From SKLM01 sp964421785 (GTDB taxonomy: Bacteria; Chloroflexota; Anaerolineae; B4-G1): DNA of 64,000 bases. The translations under genes were made by a program, and so were the position numbers. Below, piece by piece: positions 17,269 to 26,250 of the stretch (position 1 is the first letter of the stretch; each line of letters opens with the position of its first letter). The stretch lies in NCBI GenBank assembly GCA_964421785.1, contig CAYQZG010000003.1, forward strand, positions 3,466 through 67,465, in the 5' to 3' direction. The notes under the pieces are model-generated. The model saw only the letters and a list, made by a program, of their open reading frames with translations, ran no database searches and had not been told where the DNA came from.

Positions 17269-18549
17269 ATGCGGAAGATCATCCTTAGGGACCGCAGTGA
17301 TATCTTCCCCTTCAATGAACCAGCCCGTGATCTTCGCCTGTTGAACAAGAAGTTGTACATTCATCAGGGTGATGTCATCGATAGAGTCCTGGCACCTGAG
17401 TACGTTACTGAGGTCCGCGAGGTTGACTCGCTGGCTGACATTGATTCCAGCCGCGTCGAGACCATCGCGTTCCGAGACAATCTATTCTTTGACGAACCCT
17501 TCTTGAGTGAGTTCATCCGCCGCGCTCGAGCTTTGGGGAAAGCGTGTCAGGTTGCCTTCTCACTCGATGATCCGGCGATCACCAAGCACGCCCTACCCCT
17601 GCAGCGGGGCATTCGCCGGAAGGGGGATGTCTATGTTGCGGATCTGTGGTATTTTCCGCACGGTGTTGAGTCGAACGTGCGTCATCTGGTTATAGATACT
17701 GAGTCCCGGGAGATGGGATACTATCACGTCCCGACACATATGTCGAACGCTTTGGGGGATTTGGTCTACCACGTGCCCACCAAGGCTTTCTGCTCTATCG
17801 AGCATTGGGTGCATACTGTGACGGCCAATATCATCTTCGGCGTCTATGCTGAAGGGGCGCGTCTAGACTGGGATATTGAGCAGCGTGTCGGTAGGAATCT
17901 GAGGATACTCTGGCGGGCGATGCTGGAGCGGCGACAGGTTCTGGAGTGCTCAGAGGTGGTGCACATCGGTCGTGACTGCAGCATCGATCCTTCGGTCACG
18001 ATCCGCGGACCAACCTACATCGGGGACAACGTCAGCATCGGTCCGGGAGCCGTGATCGACGTTTCCTACATCGGGGACAATGTGGACATCGGAACGGGAG
18101 GACAGGTGATGTTGAGTGTGGTGTCCGATCGATGTTTCTTGCCCTTTCGGGCGGCACTCTTTATGAGCGTGATGATGGCGAACTCGATGGTGGCACAAAA
18201 CACCTGTCTGCAATTCTGTAGCATTGGTCGCAACACATTTATTGGCGCTGGGAGCACGTTCACGGATTTCAATCTGATGCCGAACAAGCCCATCAAGGCG
18301 ATGAACCGAGGCGAGTTGGAGGAGACCGGGATGCCCGTTCTCGGAGGCTGCGTGGGACACAACTGCTTCATTGGCTCTGGGATGGTGGTCTACCCGGCCC
18401 GAGCCATCGAGTCCGACGTCGTCTTGCTAGCGTCGGGCGAGAGGAGGGTTATCGACCGTACGATCACCTATGAGGATAGCGATCATTTCGCGATTAGAGG
18501 GATTGACTCTCACCAGCGCTGGTATCCACGGCGAGTTAAGGAGCGTTGA
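17269..18549 (+). CDS. Left-handed beta-helix (hexapeptide repeat) acyltransferase-like protein
   Basis: A 426-residue protein. Residues ~225-390 form hexapeptide repeats typical of LbH acyltransferases and the GlmU C-terminal domain (VVHIGRDCSIDPSVTI, YIGDNVSIGPGAVI, YIGDNVDIGTGGQV, FCSIGRNTFIGAGST, VGHNCFIGSGMVVYP). The N-terminal ~220 residues do not look like a nucleotidyltransferase (no G-x-G-T-R-x9-K signature) and are unassigned. It sits nine bases after the V4R gene and 14 bases before the reductase gene, so these are likely one operon. Transfer of an acyl group is the family expectation; substrate unknown. Confidence 0.75.
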   Translation: MRKIILRDRSDIFPFNEPARDLRLLNKKLYIHQGDVIDRVLAPEYVTEVREVDSLADIDSSRVETIAFRDNLFFDEPFLSEFIRRARALGKACQVAFSLDDPAITKHALPLQRGIRRKGDVYVADLWYFPHGVESNVRHLVIDTESREMGYYHVPTHMSNALGDLVYHVPTKAFCSIEHWVHTVTANIIFGVYAEGARLDWDIEQRVGRNLRILWRAMLERRQVLECSEVVHIGRDCSIDPSVTIRGPTYIGDNVSIGPGAVIDVSYIGDNVDIGTGGQVMLSVVSDRCFLPFRAALFMSVMMANSMVAQNTCLQFCSIGRNTFIGAGSTFTDFNLMPNKPIKAMNRGELEETGMPVLGGCVGHNCFIGSGMVVYPARAIESDVVLLASGERRVIDRTITYEDSDHFAIRGIDSHQRWYPRRVKER

Positions 18550-18563
18550 GACAGGGCTGTTCC

Positions 18564-19625
18564 ATGGAGAATTTTGCTTTTGTCGTCCATCCTCTTGATC
18601 CTAAGCAGGACGTGGCCCGGAGGTACCCGTTCTTGGCGCAGGTTCTGCCTACGGCGTTGATTCATTTGCTGGCTCGCCGATGGCCGCCGCTCCTTCTTTC
18701 TCACGTGGTGGGTATACGTTCGCAAGCGAATTGGCAAGCGAGTGGACAAGCGAGCGGGAGGAGGGCTGAGGGTTGGTTGGTGGCTTGTCCTCTCACAGCC
18801 AATCAGATGCTTCAGCTACCTCCCCAGACTGTGTACGACAAGATTGTGGAGACAGGGCGATTGGCCCAGCGACAGGGGGCACGTATCCTTGGACTTGGGG
18901 CTTATGCCTCTGTGGTGGGCGACGGGGGGGTGACGATTGCCCAGCGACTGAATATGCCCGTTACAACGGGAAACAGCCTCACTGCAGGTTTGGCGGTTAG
19001 GGTGTTGAGACAAGTCTCAGAGAGGCGAGGGGTGGCGATGGAGAGGGCTACGGCTGCCGTCGTCGGTGCTTCGGGAAGCATTGGCCTGGCGTCCGTGGAG
19101 ATGCTTGCCCCGATGGTGAGAAGGTTGATTCTGGTCGGGCGGCGTGAGATTCGTCTCAGCCAAGCGCGAGCGCAAGCTGAGGCTGCGGGTGCGGCAAGGG
19201 TACGGGTGTCGATGGATGTCGGCGATGTCGTAGAGGCTGATGTGGTGTTGAGCGCCACCAGCGCTTCTCGACCTGTCCTTCATTCGCGTCATCTCAAGAA
19301 GAACGCAATTGTCTGCGATGTGGCGCTTCCGCCGGATGTGGACGAAGCGGTGAGACGGGAGCGGGAAGACGTGTCGGTTGTCAGTGGTGGGGTTGTGGAT
19401 GTTCCCGGGTCTGTCGATTTTGGCTTCGATTTCGGCCTGCCCCCAGGCCAGGCTTACGCGTGTATGGCGGAGGTGATCGTCCTGGCATTGGAGGGCCGGT
19501 ACGAGAGTTTCTCGTTGGGTCAGAAGGTTCACACAGAGAAGGTGCGCGAGATCACGCAACTCTCTCGCAAGCATGGGTTTCGATTGTCAGCCAGGGGCGC
19601 GTCTGGAGATGGTTGCGATGCGTAG
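18564..19625 (+). CDS. Homologue of long-chain acyl-ACP reductase (AAR-like)
   Basis: A ~353-residue Rossmann enzyme resembling cyanobacterial acyl-ACP reductase, which makes fatty aldehydes. Supporting stretches are VVHPLDPKQDVARRYP at the start, GLGAYASVVGDGGVTIAQRL, MPVTTGNSLTAGLAVR, the NADPH-binding AAVVGASGSIGLASVEML, VVSGGVVDVPGSVDFGFDFG, and QAYACMAEVIVLALEG, whose Cys aligns with the AAR active-site Cys. The C-terminal KVREITQLSRKHGFRLS also fits. No aldehyde-deformylating oxygenase is visible, so the aldehyde would go elsewhere. Near residue 55 a GCAAGCGAGTGGACAAGCGA tract resembles the GCAAGTG repeats nearby and may be inserted. The ATG at 18564 fits the family N-terminus. Confidence 0.75.
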   Translation: MENFAFVVHPLDPKQDVARRYPFLAQVLPTALIHLLARRWPPLLLSHVVGIRSQANWQASGQASGRRAEGWLVACPLTANQMLQLPPQTVYDKIVETGRLAQRQGARILGLGAYASVVGDGGVTIAQRLNMPVTTGNSLTAGLAVRVLRQVSERRGVAMERATAAVVGASGSIGLASVEMLAPMVRRLILVGRREIRLSQARAQAEAAGAARVRVSMDVGDVVEADVVLSATSASRPVLHSRHLKKNAIVCDVALPPDVDEAVRREREDVSVVSGGVVDVPGSVDFGFDFGLPPGQAYACMAEVIVLALEGRYESFSLGQKVHTEKVREITQLSRKHGFRLSARGASGDGCDA

Positions 19626-19700
19626 GCAGGAAGCAAGTGGGCAAGTGTGCAAGTGGCAAGTGTGCAAGTGGCAAGTGTGCAAGAGGCAGGAGGCAAGAAG
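19625..19700. repeat. GCAAGTG/GCAAGAG short tandem array (left of response regulator gene)
   Basis: Irregular tandem units of GGCAAGTGTGCAAGT type, ending in GGCAGGAGGCAAG. A very similar array lies at 20701-20765, so the two flank the response-regulator gene at 19772-20677. Purine/pyrimidine bias is strong on the + strand. Confidence 0.85.
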
Positions 19701-19771
19701 TAGCTGTCTTCGCGGGCTTTTTCTTGGTCGAAGGGATGAGGGAGCTTCTGGGCTGACCACGAGGAGGGGAT

Positions 19772-20677
19772 ATGTCTCAAGGTAGGATTCTAGTTGTCGA
19801 AGATGATGCCGACATCTCAAATATGCTGCGTATCTACTTCGAGTCAGAGGACTACGATGTGGCCGTGGCGCGGCGTGGCGAGGATGCGCTGGAGATGTGT
19901 CGTCATCAGCTGCCAAACGTGATTGTTCTGGACATCATGTTGCCGGATATGGACGGTTACGATGTCTGTCGACAGTTGAGGAACAGCCTGCGCACCAGTC
20001 ACATTCCCATCATCTTCTTGACCCAGAAGGATGAACGGTCTGACAAGATTCGGGGCCTCGAGTTGGGCGCTGATGACTATATCACCAAGCCGTTCGACGT
20101 AGAGGAGCTCAACCTTCGTGTGCGAAATGCAATGGCGCGCTCGATGTATGAGAGTCTCACGAATCCCACGACCGGTCTCCCGAGCGGTCAGCTCATTGAG
20201 GAGCGCTTGCGGCGTTTGATGCGGAGTGACGACTGGGCCATTGTCTATGTCGGGGTCACAGGAATCGATGTGTTTAGCGAAGCCTATGGTTTTGTGGCCA
20301 GTGAGGAGGTCCTGCGGTTCACGGCAATGGTCTTGAGCCAAGCGGTGGATCGTCGGGGGACGCTGAACGATTTCATCGGTCACGTGGGCAGCGATGAATT
20401 CATTATTGTGACTAAGAAAGGAAGGGCTCGCCGCCTGGCCAGGGAGGTGAAGGAGCGCTTCGACGCGAGAGTGGGCACTCACTACGATTGGCAGGCGCGA
20501 GAGCAAGGATATCTCATTGTTGAGGATGAGGACGGCGGAGAGACGAGGGCGGATCTCATGACGCTTGCCGCTGGCGTCATCACTGCTGACGACGGGCCCT
20601 TCGCCGACATTCGCGAGATCACCGAGGCGGCTGCCGATGCGCGCCGTCAGGCGGTGCGCACGGACCAGGCGGGATAA
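19772..20677 (+). CDS. Response regulator with degenerate GGDEF-type output domain
   Basis: A 301-residue protein. The N-terminal receiver domain (about residues 1-120) has acidic residues in VEDDADIS, the phospho-acceptor D54 in VLDIMLPDMDGYDVC, and the conserved Lys in YITKPFDVEEL. The C-terminal ~150 residues follow the GGDEF fold (NPTTGLPSGQLIEERL and IGHVGSDEFIIV), but the signature reads GSDEF, and the usual I-site is not obvious, so diguanylate cyclase activity is uncertain. The ATG follows GAGGAGGGG. GCAAGTG arrays flank the gene on both sides. The hybrid kinase gene downstream is a likely partner. Confidence 0.82.
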   Translation: MSQGRILVVEDDADISNMLRIYFESEDYDVAVARRGEDALEMCRHQLPNVIVLDIMLPDMDGYDVCRQLRNSLRTSHIPIIFLTQKDERSDKIRGLELGADDYITKPFDVEELNLRVRNAMARSMYESLTNPTTGLPSGQLIEERLRRLMRSDDWAIVYVGVTGIDVFSEAYGFVASEEVLRFTAMVLSQAVDRRGTLNDFIGHVGSDEFIIVTKKGRARRLAREVKERFDARVGTHYDWQAREQGYLIVEDEDGGETRADLMTLAAGVITADDGPFADIREITEAAADARRQAVRTDQAG

Positions 20678-20700
20678 TGGGCAGAATGCCCGTCTGTGCA

Positions 20701-20770
20701 CGTAGGCAAGTGTGCAAGTGGGCAAGTGTGCAAGTGGGCAAGTGGCAAGTGGGCAAGAGGCAGGAAGGTC
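20701..20770. repeat. GCAAGTG short tandem array (right of response regulator gene)
   Basis: Alternating GGCAAGTGTGCAAGTG and GGGCAAGTGG units followed by GGGCAAGAGGCAGGAAGG. It mirrors the array at 19625-19700. Both are followed shortly by AGTAGCTGT, so similarity extends beyond the array itself. Confidence 0.85.
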
Positions 20771-20868
20771 GTCGCAGGTTGATTGAAGGGAAGTAGCTGT
20801 TTCAGATTGTCATTGGGATTAGAGAGCAGGGGCGGTCAGCGGCGGGGGAACGAGGTGAGCGGCATCGC

Positions 20869-23800
20869 ATGAATGAGCCGAAGAGCAGCCGACGGCTAGC
20901 TGCAGCATTTAGCGCCCTGAGGCGTATCAGCCGGGAGATCAACACCACATTGGATCTGCAGAGGGTCCTGGATGTGGTGTCGGAAGCGTCCACGCGTCTG
21001 AGCGGCGCATCCTATGTAGCGATTCTCGTTCGGGAAGCAGAAGACAGCAGGTTTGATCTGAGAGTTGCCGCCGGCTATACAGAGCGTGAAGCAAGTGGCA
21101 TCCGTGACGCCCTGCAAGAGCCTGGAGCACATCCTGCCTTGGGGAAGGCGTTGCGCACGGAGCAATCGTTGAGCATCTCAGGCGTAGCCTCAAGAGCGGA
21201 GGGGGCGCCATGGTTTGCTTCCGATGCAGAAGCTATGATGGTGGTTCCAATCTTCTACGCGCAGATCCTGACCGGTTTGATTGTCTTGGAGAGCGAAGAA
21301 GAGGGGGCTTTTGATCAGCAGTTGATTCGGTTTATCGAGGGCCTGGCCGACCAGGTTGCCATAGCTATCGGCAACGCGAGGCGGTATCAAGACCAGCTGG
21401 AGCGCGGCGAACTGCTGCGTGAGCGTGCTGAACAGCTTGCGTCGGTGCTTGAGGTGGCGAAGGCGCTGCGGTCTGACCGTCCTCTTGAGGACATCCTTGA
21501 GGAAGTTGCCTACGGGATTCAGGAGACTGTGGGATTCGATCTGGTGCTGATCAGTGTGATGGAAGGCGAACCGCCTTTGCAGCATCGCGTGGCCGCTGCT
21601 GGCATTCCAATCCCTGTGTTTGAGCGCATTCGAGAGGTCCGTCAGCCTTGGTCCCTTATCGAGAGAGTGATGGTAGACAGATTTCGCATCAGCCAGAGTT
21701 TCTATATTCCGGCTGAGCGGCGTCCAGCGTGGTTTGGTGAGCTTGATATCTATGCAGATGAGGAGGGCGCGAGCCTTCGAGACAATGGCTTCGCCCGCGA
21801 GCCTGGTCGTTGGCACCCAAGGGATATGCTGGTTGTGCCCATCATCGGCACGGGGAATGATGTGGAGGGTTTCGTGTCGCTGGATCAGCCGCGTGATGGT
21901 CTGATTCCAGATCGGAGTACGCTCGAAGCGGTGGAAGTCTTTGCAGCTCAGGCGGCTGTGGCGATTGAGAATGCTCGGATGGTTGAGGTGCTTCAGCGTC
22001 GCGCCGGCGTTCTGTCTCTTTTCAATGAGATCAGTCAGTCTGCCACGGCCAAGTTGGCGTTGGACGAGGTTCTAGAAGAGGTGGTGAAGACAGCACCGCG
22101 GTTGTTGCCGTGCGATCATCAGAGTATCTTCCTTCTTGATGCGCAGGAAGAGCGCTACGCGCTCCGGGCGGTGCATGGGTGCCCATTCGAGGAGGGTGCA
22201 TCGCTGTCCTTCCTCCCAGGGGAGGGGCTCGTCGGTGAGGTCGCGGAGACCGGTCTCCCGTTGACCGTTGAGGCAGGAGGCAAGCGCGCTCCGGGATTGG
22301 GAGCGGGGGGGATGGGAGCAGACGGGAGCGAAAGCCACTCCGGGAGTAAACGCCACTCCGGAAGAGAGCTTCTGCTGGCCTCCGAGATTACTATGAGGAC
22401 AGCGGCCTTGGCGCCTCTCACGGTTGGTGGTCAAGTGGTGGGGGTTCTCTTTGTGGGCCGACGGGACCCGGATGATTTCTCGACAGCTGAGGTGGCGATG
22501 CTCTCGGCGTTGGCTGATCAGGTTGCCGTGGCGGTTGATAACGCCCGGCTCTTCGAGGAGGTACGCAGTTTCTCGCAGGAGCTGGAGCAGCGGGTCGAGG
22601 AGCGCACGGAGGAGCTGGCCGCAGCGATGGAGGAGCTGGCAGAAGAGCGCGATCGGGTAGAAGCGCTCTATCGCGTCACGTCTCAATTGTCGGCGAGTCT
22701 GGATCTAGACCACGTCTTGAACAAGGCGATGGCCTCGATCTTGGATGCTGTGGGGGCCGATCGGGCGGCGACGTTGCTGGTTGATTCGGAGTCGCGCAAG
22801 CTGATCATGCGGGCAGCGATTGGTGAGGGGGTCGACCTGCGGCCGGGGGGGAGGCCTACGCGTTTCTCCAAGGACGAGGGCTTGGCAGGATGGGTGATCG
22901 GGCGGCGCACGATGGCCATGGTGCCAGATCTGCAGCAAGATGATCGCTGGGTAGAGAAGCAAGATGAGAAAGGGGCGTTTCGCTCGGCGTTAGCGGTGCC
23001 CCTTGTGATCAGCGATCAGGTGCTGGGGGCGATACTTCTGCTGGATCGTTCCATCGGGTACTTCCGCGAGGATCACCTGCGTCTGGTGAAGACCGCTGCC
23101 GTCCAGATTGCTCAGTCGATCAACAATGCTGAGCTTTACACGGTGATCCGAGAGCAGGCGGAGCGCTTGGGCAATATGCTCAAGGAACAGCAGATTGAAT
23201 CGACCAAGAGTCAGGCCGTCCTAGAGGGCGTCGCGGACGGCGTGATGGTGACAGATGATGATGGTGAGGTAATACTCTTCAATGCAGCTGCAGAGCGCAT
23301 CCTCGATCTACCGCGTGAGAAGGCGATGGGACGTACGACTCGGGAGATGCTTGGTTTGTATGGCAGCCAGGCGCAGGATTGGATGGAGACGGTCGCTGAA
23401 TGGGAGGAGCGCCCCGAATCCTATGTCAGGGGTGACTACCTTGCTGCACAATTGGACATTGAGGAACGGGTCGTAAGCGTGCACCTGGCACCGGTGCTGA
23501 TGGGGCTGCGTAGCCCAGTTCCGAAATTCCTGGGCACAGTATCGGTGTTCCGCGACGTGACGGCAGAGGTGGAGGCCGATCGCGCCAAGACGGAGTTCGT
23601 GTCGATGGTTTCGCACGAGTTGCGCACGCCAATGACGTCGATCAAGGGCTACACGGACCTGCTTCTGATGGGGTCCGTCGGCCCGCTGGCTGGCGAGCAG
23701 GAGAGGTTCCTCTCGATTGTGCGAAGCAACGTCGACCGGTTGACGATGTTGGTCGATGACTTGCTGGACATCTCACGGATCGAAAGCGGTCGACTGGAGC

Positions 23801-25017
23801 TGACGCCGAAGGAGATGGATCTGCAGGAGTCGGTGGCCCGAGTTGTTGCGTCCCTGGAGACGCGTGGCAACGAAAGAGGTGTTCTTCTGACGTCACAGCT
23901 GCCGCCTGGTCTTCCGATGGTGCACGCGGATCCTGATCGTGTGTTCCAGATTCTCTCCAACCTGGTGGGGAACGCCTGCCAGTATACGCCGAGTGGGGGC
24001 GAGGTGGTCGTATCGGGTGAGGCGAAGGACGGGAACGTTCACGTCACGGTGCGGGACACCGGCATTGGCATCTCGCCAGAGAATAAGGAGAGGATCTTTG
24101 ATCGATTCTTCCGCGCCGACAGCCCAGAAGTGCAAGGAACATCGGGCACCGGATTGGGGCTCTCCATCGTCAAGTCCCTGGTGGAGATGCATGGCGGGGA
24201 GATCTGGGTGGAAAGTGAGCTTGGCGAGGGGAGCAGTTTCACTTTCACCCTGCCTACCAAGGAGGCGAGCGGTCTGATAACGCCGGAGAGGGGATCGCAG
24301 ACGTTCTTGGTTGTCGAGGATGACCTGGACATAGCCAATCTGATTCAGTTCCATCTTTCAGGGAATGGTCGTGAGGTTCTGATCGCCCAGCGAGGGGACG
24401 AAGCACTCGCGCTGGCCAGGCAAGAGCAACCGGATTTGGTTACGCTGGATGTCATGTTGCCCGACGTGAATGGATTTGAGCTACTCGAGACCTTGAAGTC
24501 GGATCGAAGGACGCGGGATATACCGGTGATCATCGTCTCGGTGGTATCTGATCGACAAGAAGGTTTGCGGTTGGGCGCGGTTGATTACATTGCCAAGCCG
24601 ATCGATGAGGAGAAGCTGCTTGCTTCAGCCAAGAGGGCTCTTAAGGCGAACGGCAGCACAGTATTGGTCGTGGACGATGATCGGGATACTGTCTCTCTGT
24701 TGGATCGGGTCTTGCGGGCCAACGACTTTGCAGTTGAGGCAGTTACTCGCGGGAGGGATGTCTTGGCTGTAGCTCGCAAGGTGAAGCCATCTTTGGTTCT
24801 GCTGGACGTGAAGCTGCCAGACCTGGATGGATATGCGGTCTTGGAGCAGCTCAAAGCTGATTCGGAGCTTGGTGACGTACCTGTGATCGTGATGACGGGG
24901 AGCGAGATCATAAACGACGCCAAACGGCAGAAGGTGCTCGCTTTGGGCGCCGAGCGCTTCATAGAGAAACCCTTCTCGATCGAGGAGTTGGTGGAGCAGA
25001 TTGAAAACGCGACGTGA
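20869..25017 (+). CDS. Hybrid sensor histidine kinase: four GAF, PAS, HisKA, ATPase, two receivers
   Basis: A 1382-residue cytoplasmic hybrid kinase with no transmembrane segment. Order by rough residue: GAF 15-165, GAF 190-370, GAF 375-570, coiled coil 570-610, GAF 605-765, PAS 785-900, HisKA with H916 (VSMVSHELRTPMTS), HATPase 1015-1130 (N box LVGNACQYTPSGG, GTGLGLSIVKSL), receiver 1 with D1194 (VTLDVMLPD), receiver 2 with D1313 (VLLDVKLPD). The third GAF carries an insert at residues 464-497 made of dispersed repeat, in frame. A stand-alone receiver follows 21 bases downstream, consistent with a multi-step phosphorelay. Confidence 0.93.
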   Translation: MNEPKSSRRLAAAFSALRRISREINTTLDLQRVLDVVSEASTRLSGASYVAILVREAEDSRFDLRVAAGYTEREASGIRDALQEPGAHPALGKALRTEQSLSISGVASRAEGAPWFASDAEAMMVVPIFYAQILTGLIVLESEEEGAFDQQLIRFIEGLADQVAIAIGNARRYQDQLERGELLRERAEQLASVLEVAKALRSDRPLEDILEEVAYGIQETVGFDLVLISVMEGEPPLQHRVAAAGIPIPVFERIREVRQPWSLIERVMVDRFRISQSFYIPAERRPAWFGELDIYADEEGASLRDNGFAREPGRWHPRDMLVVPIIGTGNDVEGFVSLDQPRDGLIPDRSTLEAVEVFAAQAAVAIENARMVEVLQRRAGVLSLFNEISQSATAKLALDEVLEEVVKTAPRLLPCDHQSIFLLDAQEERYALRAVHGCPFEEGASLSFLPGEGLVGEVAETGLPLTVEAGGKRAPGLGAGGMGADGSESHSGSKRHSGRELLLASEITMRTAALAPLTVGGQVVGVLFVGRRDPDDFSTAEVAMLSALADQVAVAVDNARLFEEVRSFSQELEQRVEERTEELAAAMEELAEERDRVEALYRVTSQLSASLDLDHVLNKAMASILDAVGADRAATLLVDSESRKLIMRAAIGEGVDLRPGGRPTRFSKDEGLAGWVIGRRTMAMVPDLQQDDRWVEKQDEKGAFRSALAVPLVISDQVLGAILLLDRSIGYFREDHLRLVKTAAVQIAQSINNAELYTVIREQAERLGNMLKEQQIESTKSQAVLEGVADGVMVTDDDGEVILFNAAAERILDLPREKAMGRTTREMLGLYGSQAQDWMETVAEWEERPESYVRGDYLAAQLDIEERVVSVHLAPVLMGLRSPVPKFLGTVSVFRDVTAEVEADRAKTEFVSMVSHELRTPMTSIKGYTDLLLMGSVGPLAGEQERFLSIVRSNVDRLTMLVDDLLDISRIESGRLELTPKEMDLQESVARVVASLETRGNERGVLLTSQLPPGLPMVHADPDRVFQILSNLVGNACQYTPSGGEVVVSGEAKDGNVHVTVRDTGIGISPENKERIFDRFFRADSPEVQGTSGTGLGLSIVKSLVEMHGGEIWVESELGEGSSFTFTLPTKEASGLITPERGSQTFLVVEDDLDIANLIQFHLSGNGREVLIAQRGDEALALARQEQPDLVTLDVMLPDVNGFELLETLKSDRRTRDIPVIIVSVVSDRQEGLRLGAVDYIAKPIDEEKLLASAKRALKANGSTVLVVDDDRDTVSLLDRVLRANDFAVEAVTRGRDVLAVARKVKPSLVLLDVKLPDLDGYAVLEQLKADSELGDVPVIVMTGSEIINDAKRQKVLALGAERFIEKPFSIEELVEQIENAT
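22267..22359 (+). repeat. Composite in-frame repeat inside the kinase's third GAF domain
   Basis: A GGCAGGAGGCAAG tract, then GCGCTCCGGGATTGGGAGCG, a spacer, and two 18-bp units: GGGAGCGAAAGCCACTCC at 22324-22341 and GGGAGTAAACGCCACTCC at 22342-22359. In this frame they encode GSESHS and GSKRHS. The same module, in the same order, occurs at 57187-57281 in the TPR gene. Confidence 0.88.
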
Positions 25018-25038
25018 TTTGATGAGAGGTGAAGTGGC

Positions 25039-25443
25039 ATGGCGAAGATCCTCGTTGCTGAGGATGAGCGAGATATTCGAGAGTTGATCGGTTTTACGCT
25101 TGGCCTGGCCGATTTTGAGGTTGTGCTGGCTCAAGACGGTCTGGAAGCTGTTGAGGAAGCTCCGGTGGAGAAGCCCGATCTCATTATTCTCGACGTGCGG
25201 ATGCCCCGGATGTCGGGCTATGAGGCCTGTCGTCAACTGAAGAAGGACCCAGCGACAACTGATATTCCGGTTGTGTTTCTCTCGGCCAAGGGACAGGAGA
25301 AGGAGATTGAGGAGGGGCTGGATTCCGGGGCGCTGGATTACATTGTGAAACCCTTTGCGCCGGATCAGCTGGTTAATCAGGTAAGAGGCATTCTGGAAGA
25401 GGCAAGAGGCAGGAAGCAAGAGGGAAGAGAAAGATCTGACTAA
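25039..25443 (+). CDS. Stand-alone response regulator receiver
   Basis: A 134-residue CheY-type receiver with acidic residues in AEDERDIRE, the phospho-acceptor D52 (IILDVRMPRMSGYEAC), a conserved Ser in VVFLSAKGQ and Lys in YIVKPFAPD. It follows the hybrid kinase by 21 bases with GAGAGGTG as ribosome binding site, so it is probably its phosphorelay partner. The last ~14 residues (EEARGRKQEGRERS) are encoded by a GGCAAGAGGCAGGAAGCAAG tract, so the C-terminus has been extended by a dispersed repeat. Confidence 0.88.
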   Translation: MAKILVAEDERDIRELIGFTLGLADFEVVLAQDGLEAVEEAPVEKPDLIILDVRMPRMSGYEACRQLKKDPATTDIPVVFLSAKGQEKEIEEGLDSGALDYIVKPFAPDQLVNQVRGILEEARGRKQEGRERSD

Positions 25444-25446
25444 GCT

Positions 25447-26232
25447 ATGAGTGCTGTTGTTCTGAATAAAGGGCTTGTTCACTATGAGGCCATAGGGCGT
25501 GGCGTAGGGCCTTTGGTCTTCCTTCACGGCTGGCTGGGATCGTGGCGTTACTGGGTGCCAGCCATGGAGGAGCTTTCAATCACTCAGCGCACTTATGCCT
25601 TTGACTTGTGGGGCTTTGGGGACTCGGATAGATATCGTGAATACAGCGTTGCTGCGTACATTGACTTGTTGCGGGCATTCCTAGATGAGATGGGCATCCA
25701 GCGTGTTTCACTGGTTGGACACTCGCTGGGAGGCCTGGTCGCGCTTCACTTCGCTGCCCGGTCGCCGGATCGGGTTGAGCGGGTGATGGGCGTGAGCGTT
25801 CCTCTGTTGGGGGCTTCCATTGACCGCTCGTTCACAGACTTCTCGGGCAATGGAGATGCCCTGGCACGGTTGATTGCGCGACGCGCGAGCTTCCCCGAGG
25901 TGGTGCGTGAGGCCCGCAAGGCGGATATCGAGGCCATCGCGACCAGCGTGCGCTCGGCGATGGAGGACGACCTTCGCGGGACGTTTCTGCCCTCCTATGT
26001 GCCAGTCCTTCTCGTCCATGGTGAGGAGGATCCATTGATCCAGGCACCGCGTCCCGAGTGGTTGCGAGCGTTCGCGTACAATGCTCGTGTCTTGTTCTTG
26101 AACGGCGCCGGTCACTTCCCTATGCTGGAGGAGAAGAACAAGTTCAATCGCCTGCTCATGGAGTTCTTGAGGGCGGACGGAGATCTCGACTCGCTGGAGT
26201 TGAAGGAAGAGTGGCAACGTCGACTGCGCTAA
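25447..26232 (+). CDS. Alpha/beta hydrolase (paralogue of the 15.7-kb hydrolase)
   Basis: A 261-residue alpha/beta hydrolase. Motifs are FLHGWLGSWRYW, nucleophile elbow GHSLGGLVALHFA (Ser near residue 94), acid in HGEEDPLIQ, and His in GAGHFPMLEEKN. It shares layout and several stretches (HYEAxGRG, LWGFGDSD) with the hydrolase at 15747-16553, bracketing the kinase and reductase genes. It begins three bases after the receiver gene's stop with no clear ribosome binding site, suggesting coupling. Substrate unknown. Confidence 0.84.
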   Translation: MSAVVLNKGLVHYEAIGRGVGPLVFLHGWLGSWRYWVPAMEELSITQRTYAFDLWGFGDSDRYREYSVAAYIDLLRAFLDEMGIQRVSLVGHSLGGLVALHFAARSPDRVERVMGVSVPLLGASIDRSFTDFSGNGDALARLIARRASFPEVVREARKADIEAIATSVRSAMEDDLRGTFLPSYVPVLLVHGEEDPLIQAPRPEWLRAFAYNARVLFLNGAGHFPMLEEKNKFNRLLMEFLRADGDLDSLELKEEWQRRLR

Positions 26233-26250
26233 CTGAACGGTCGGTGGGCT

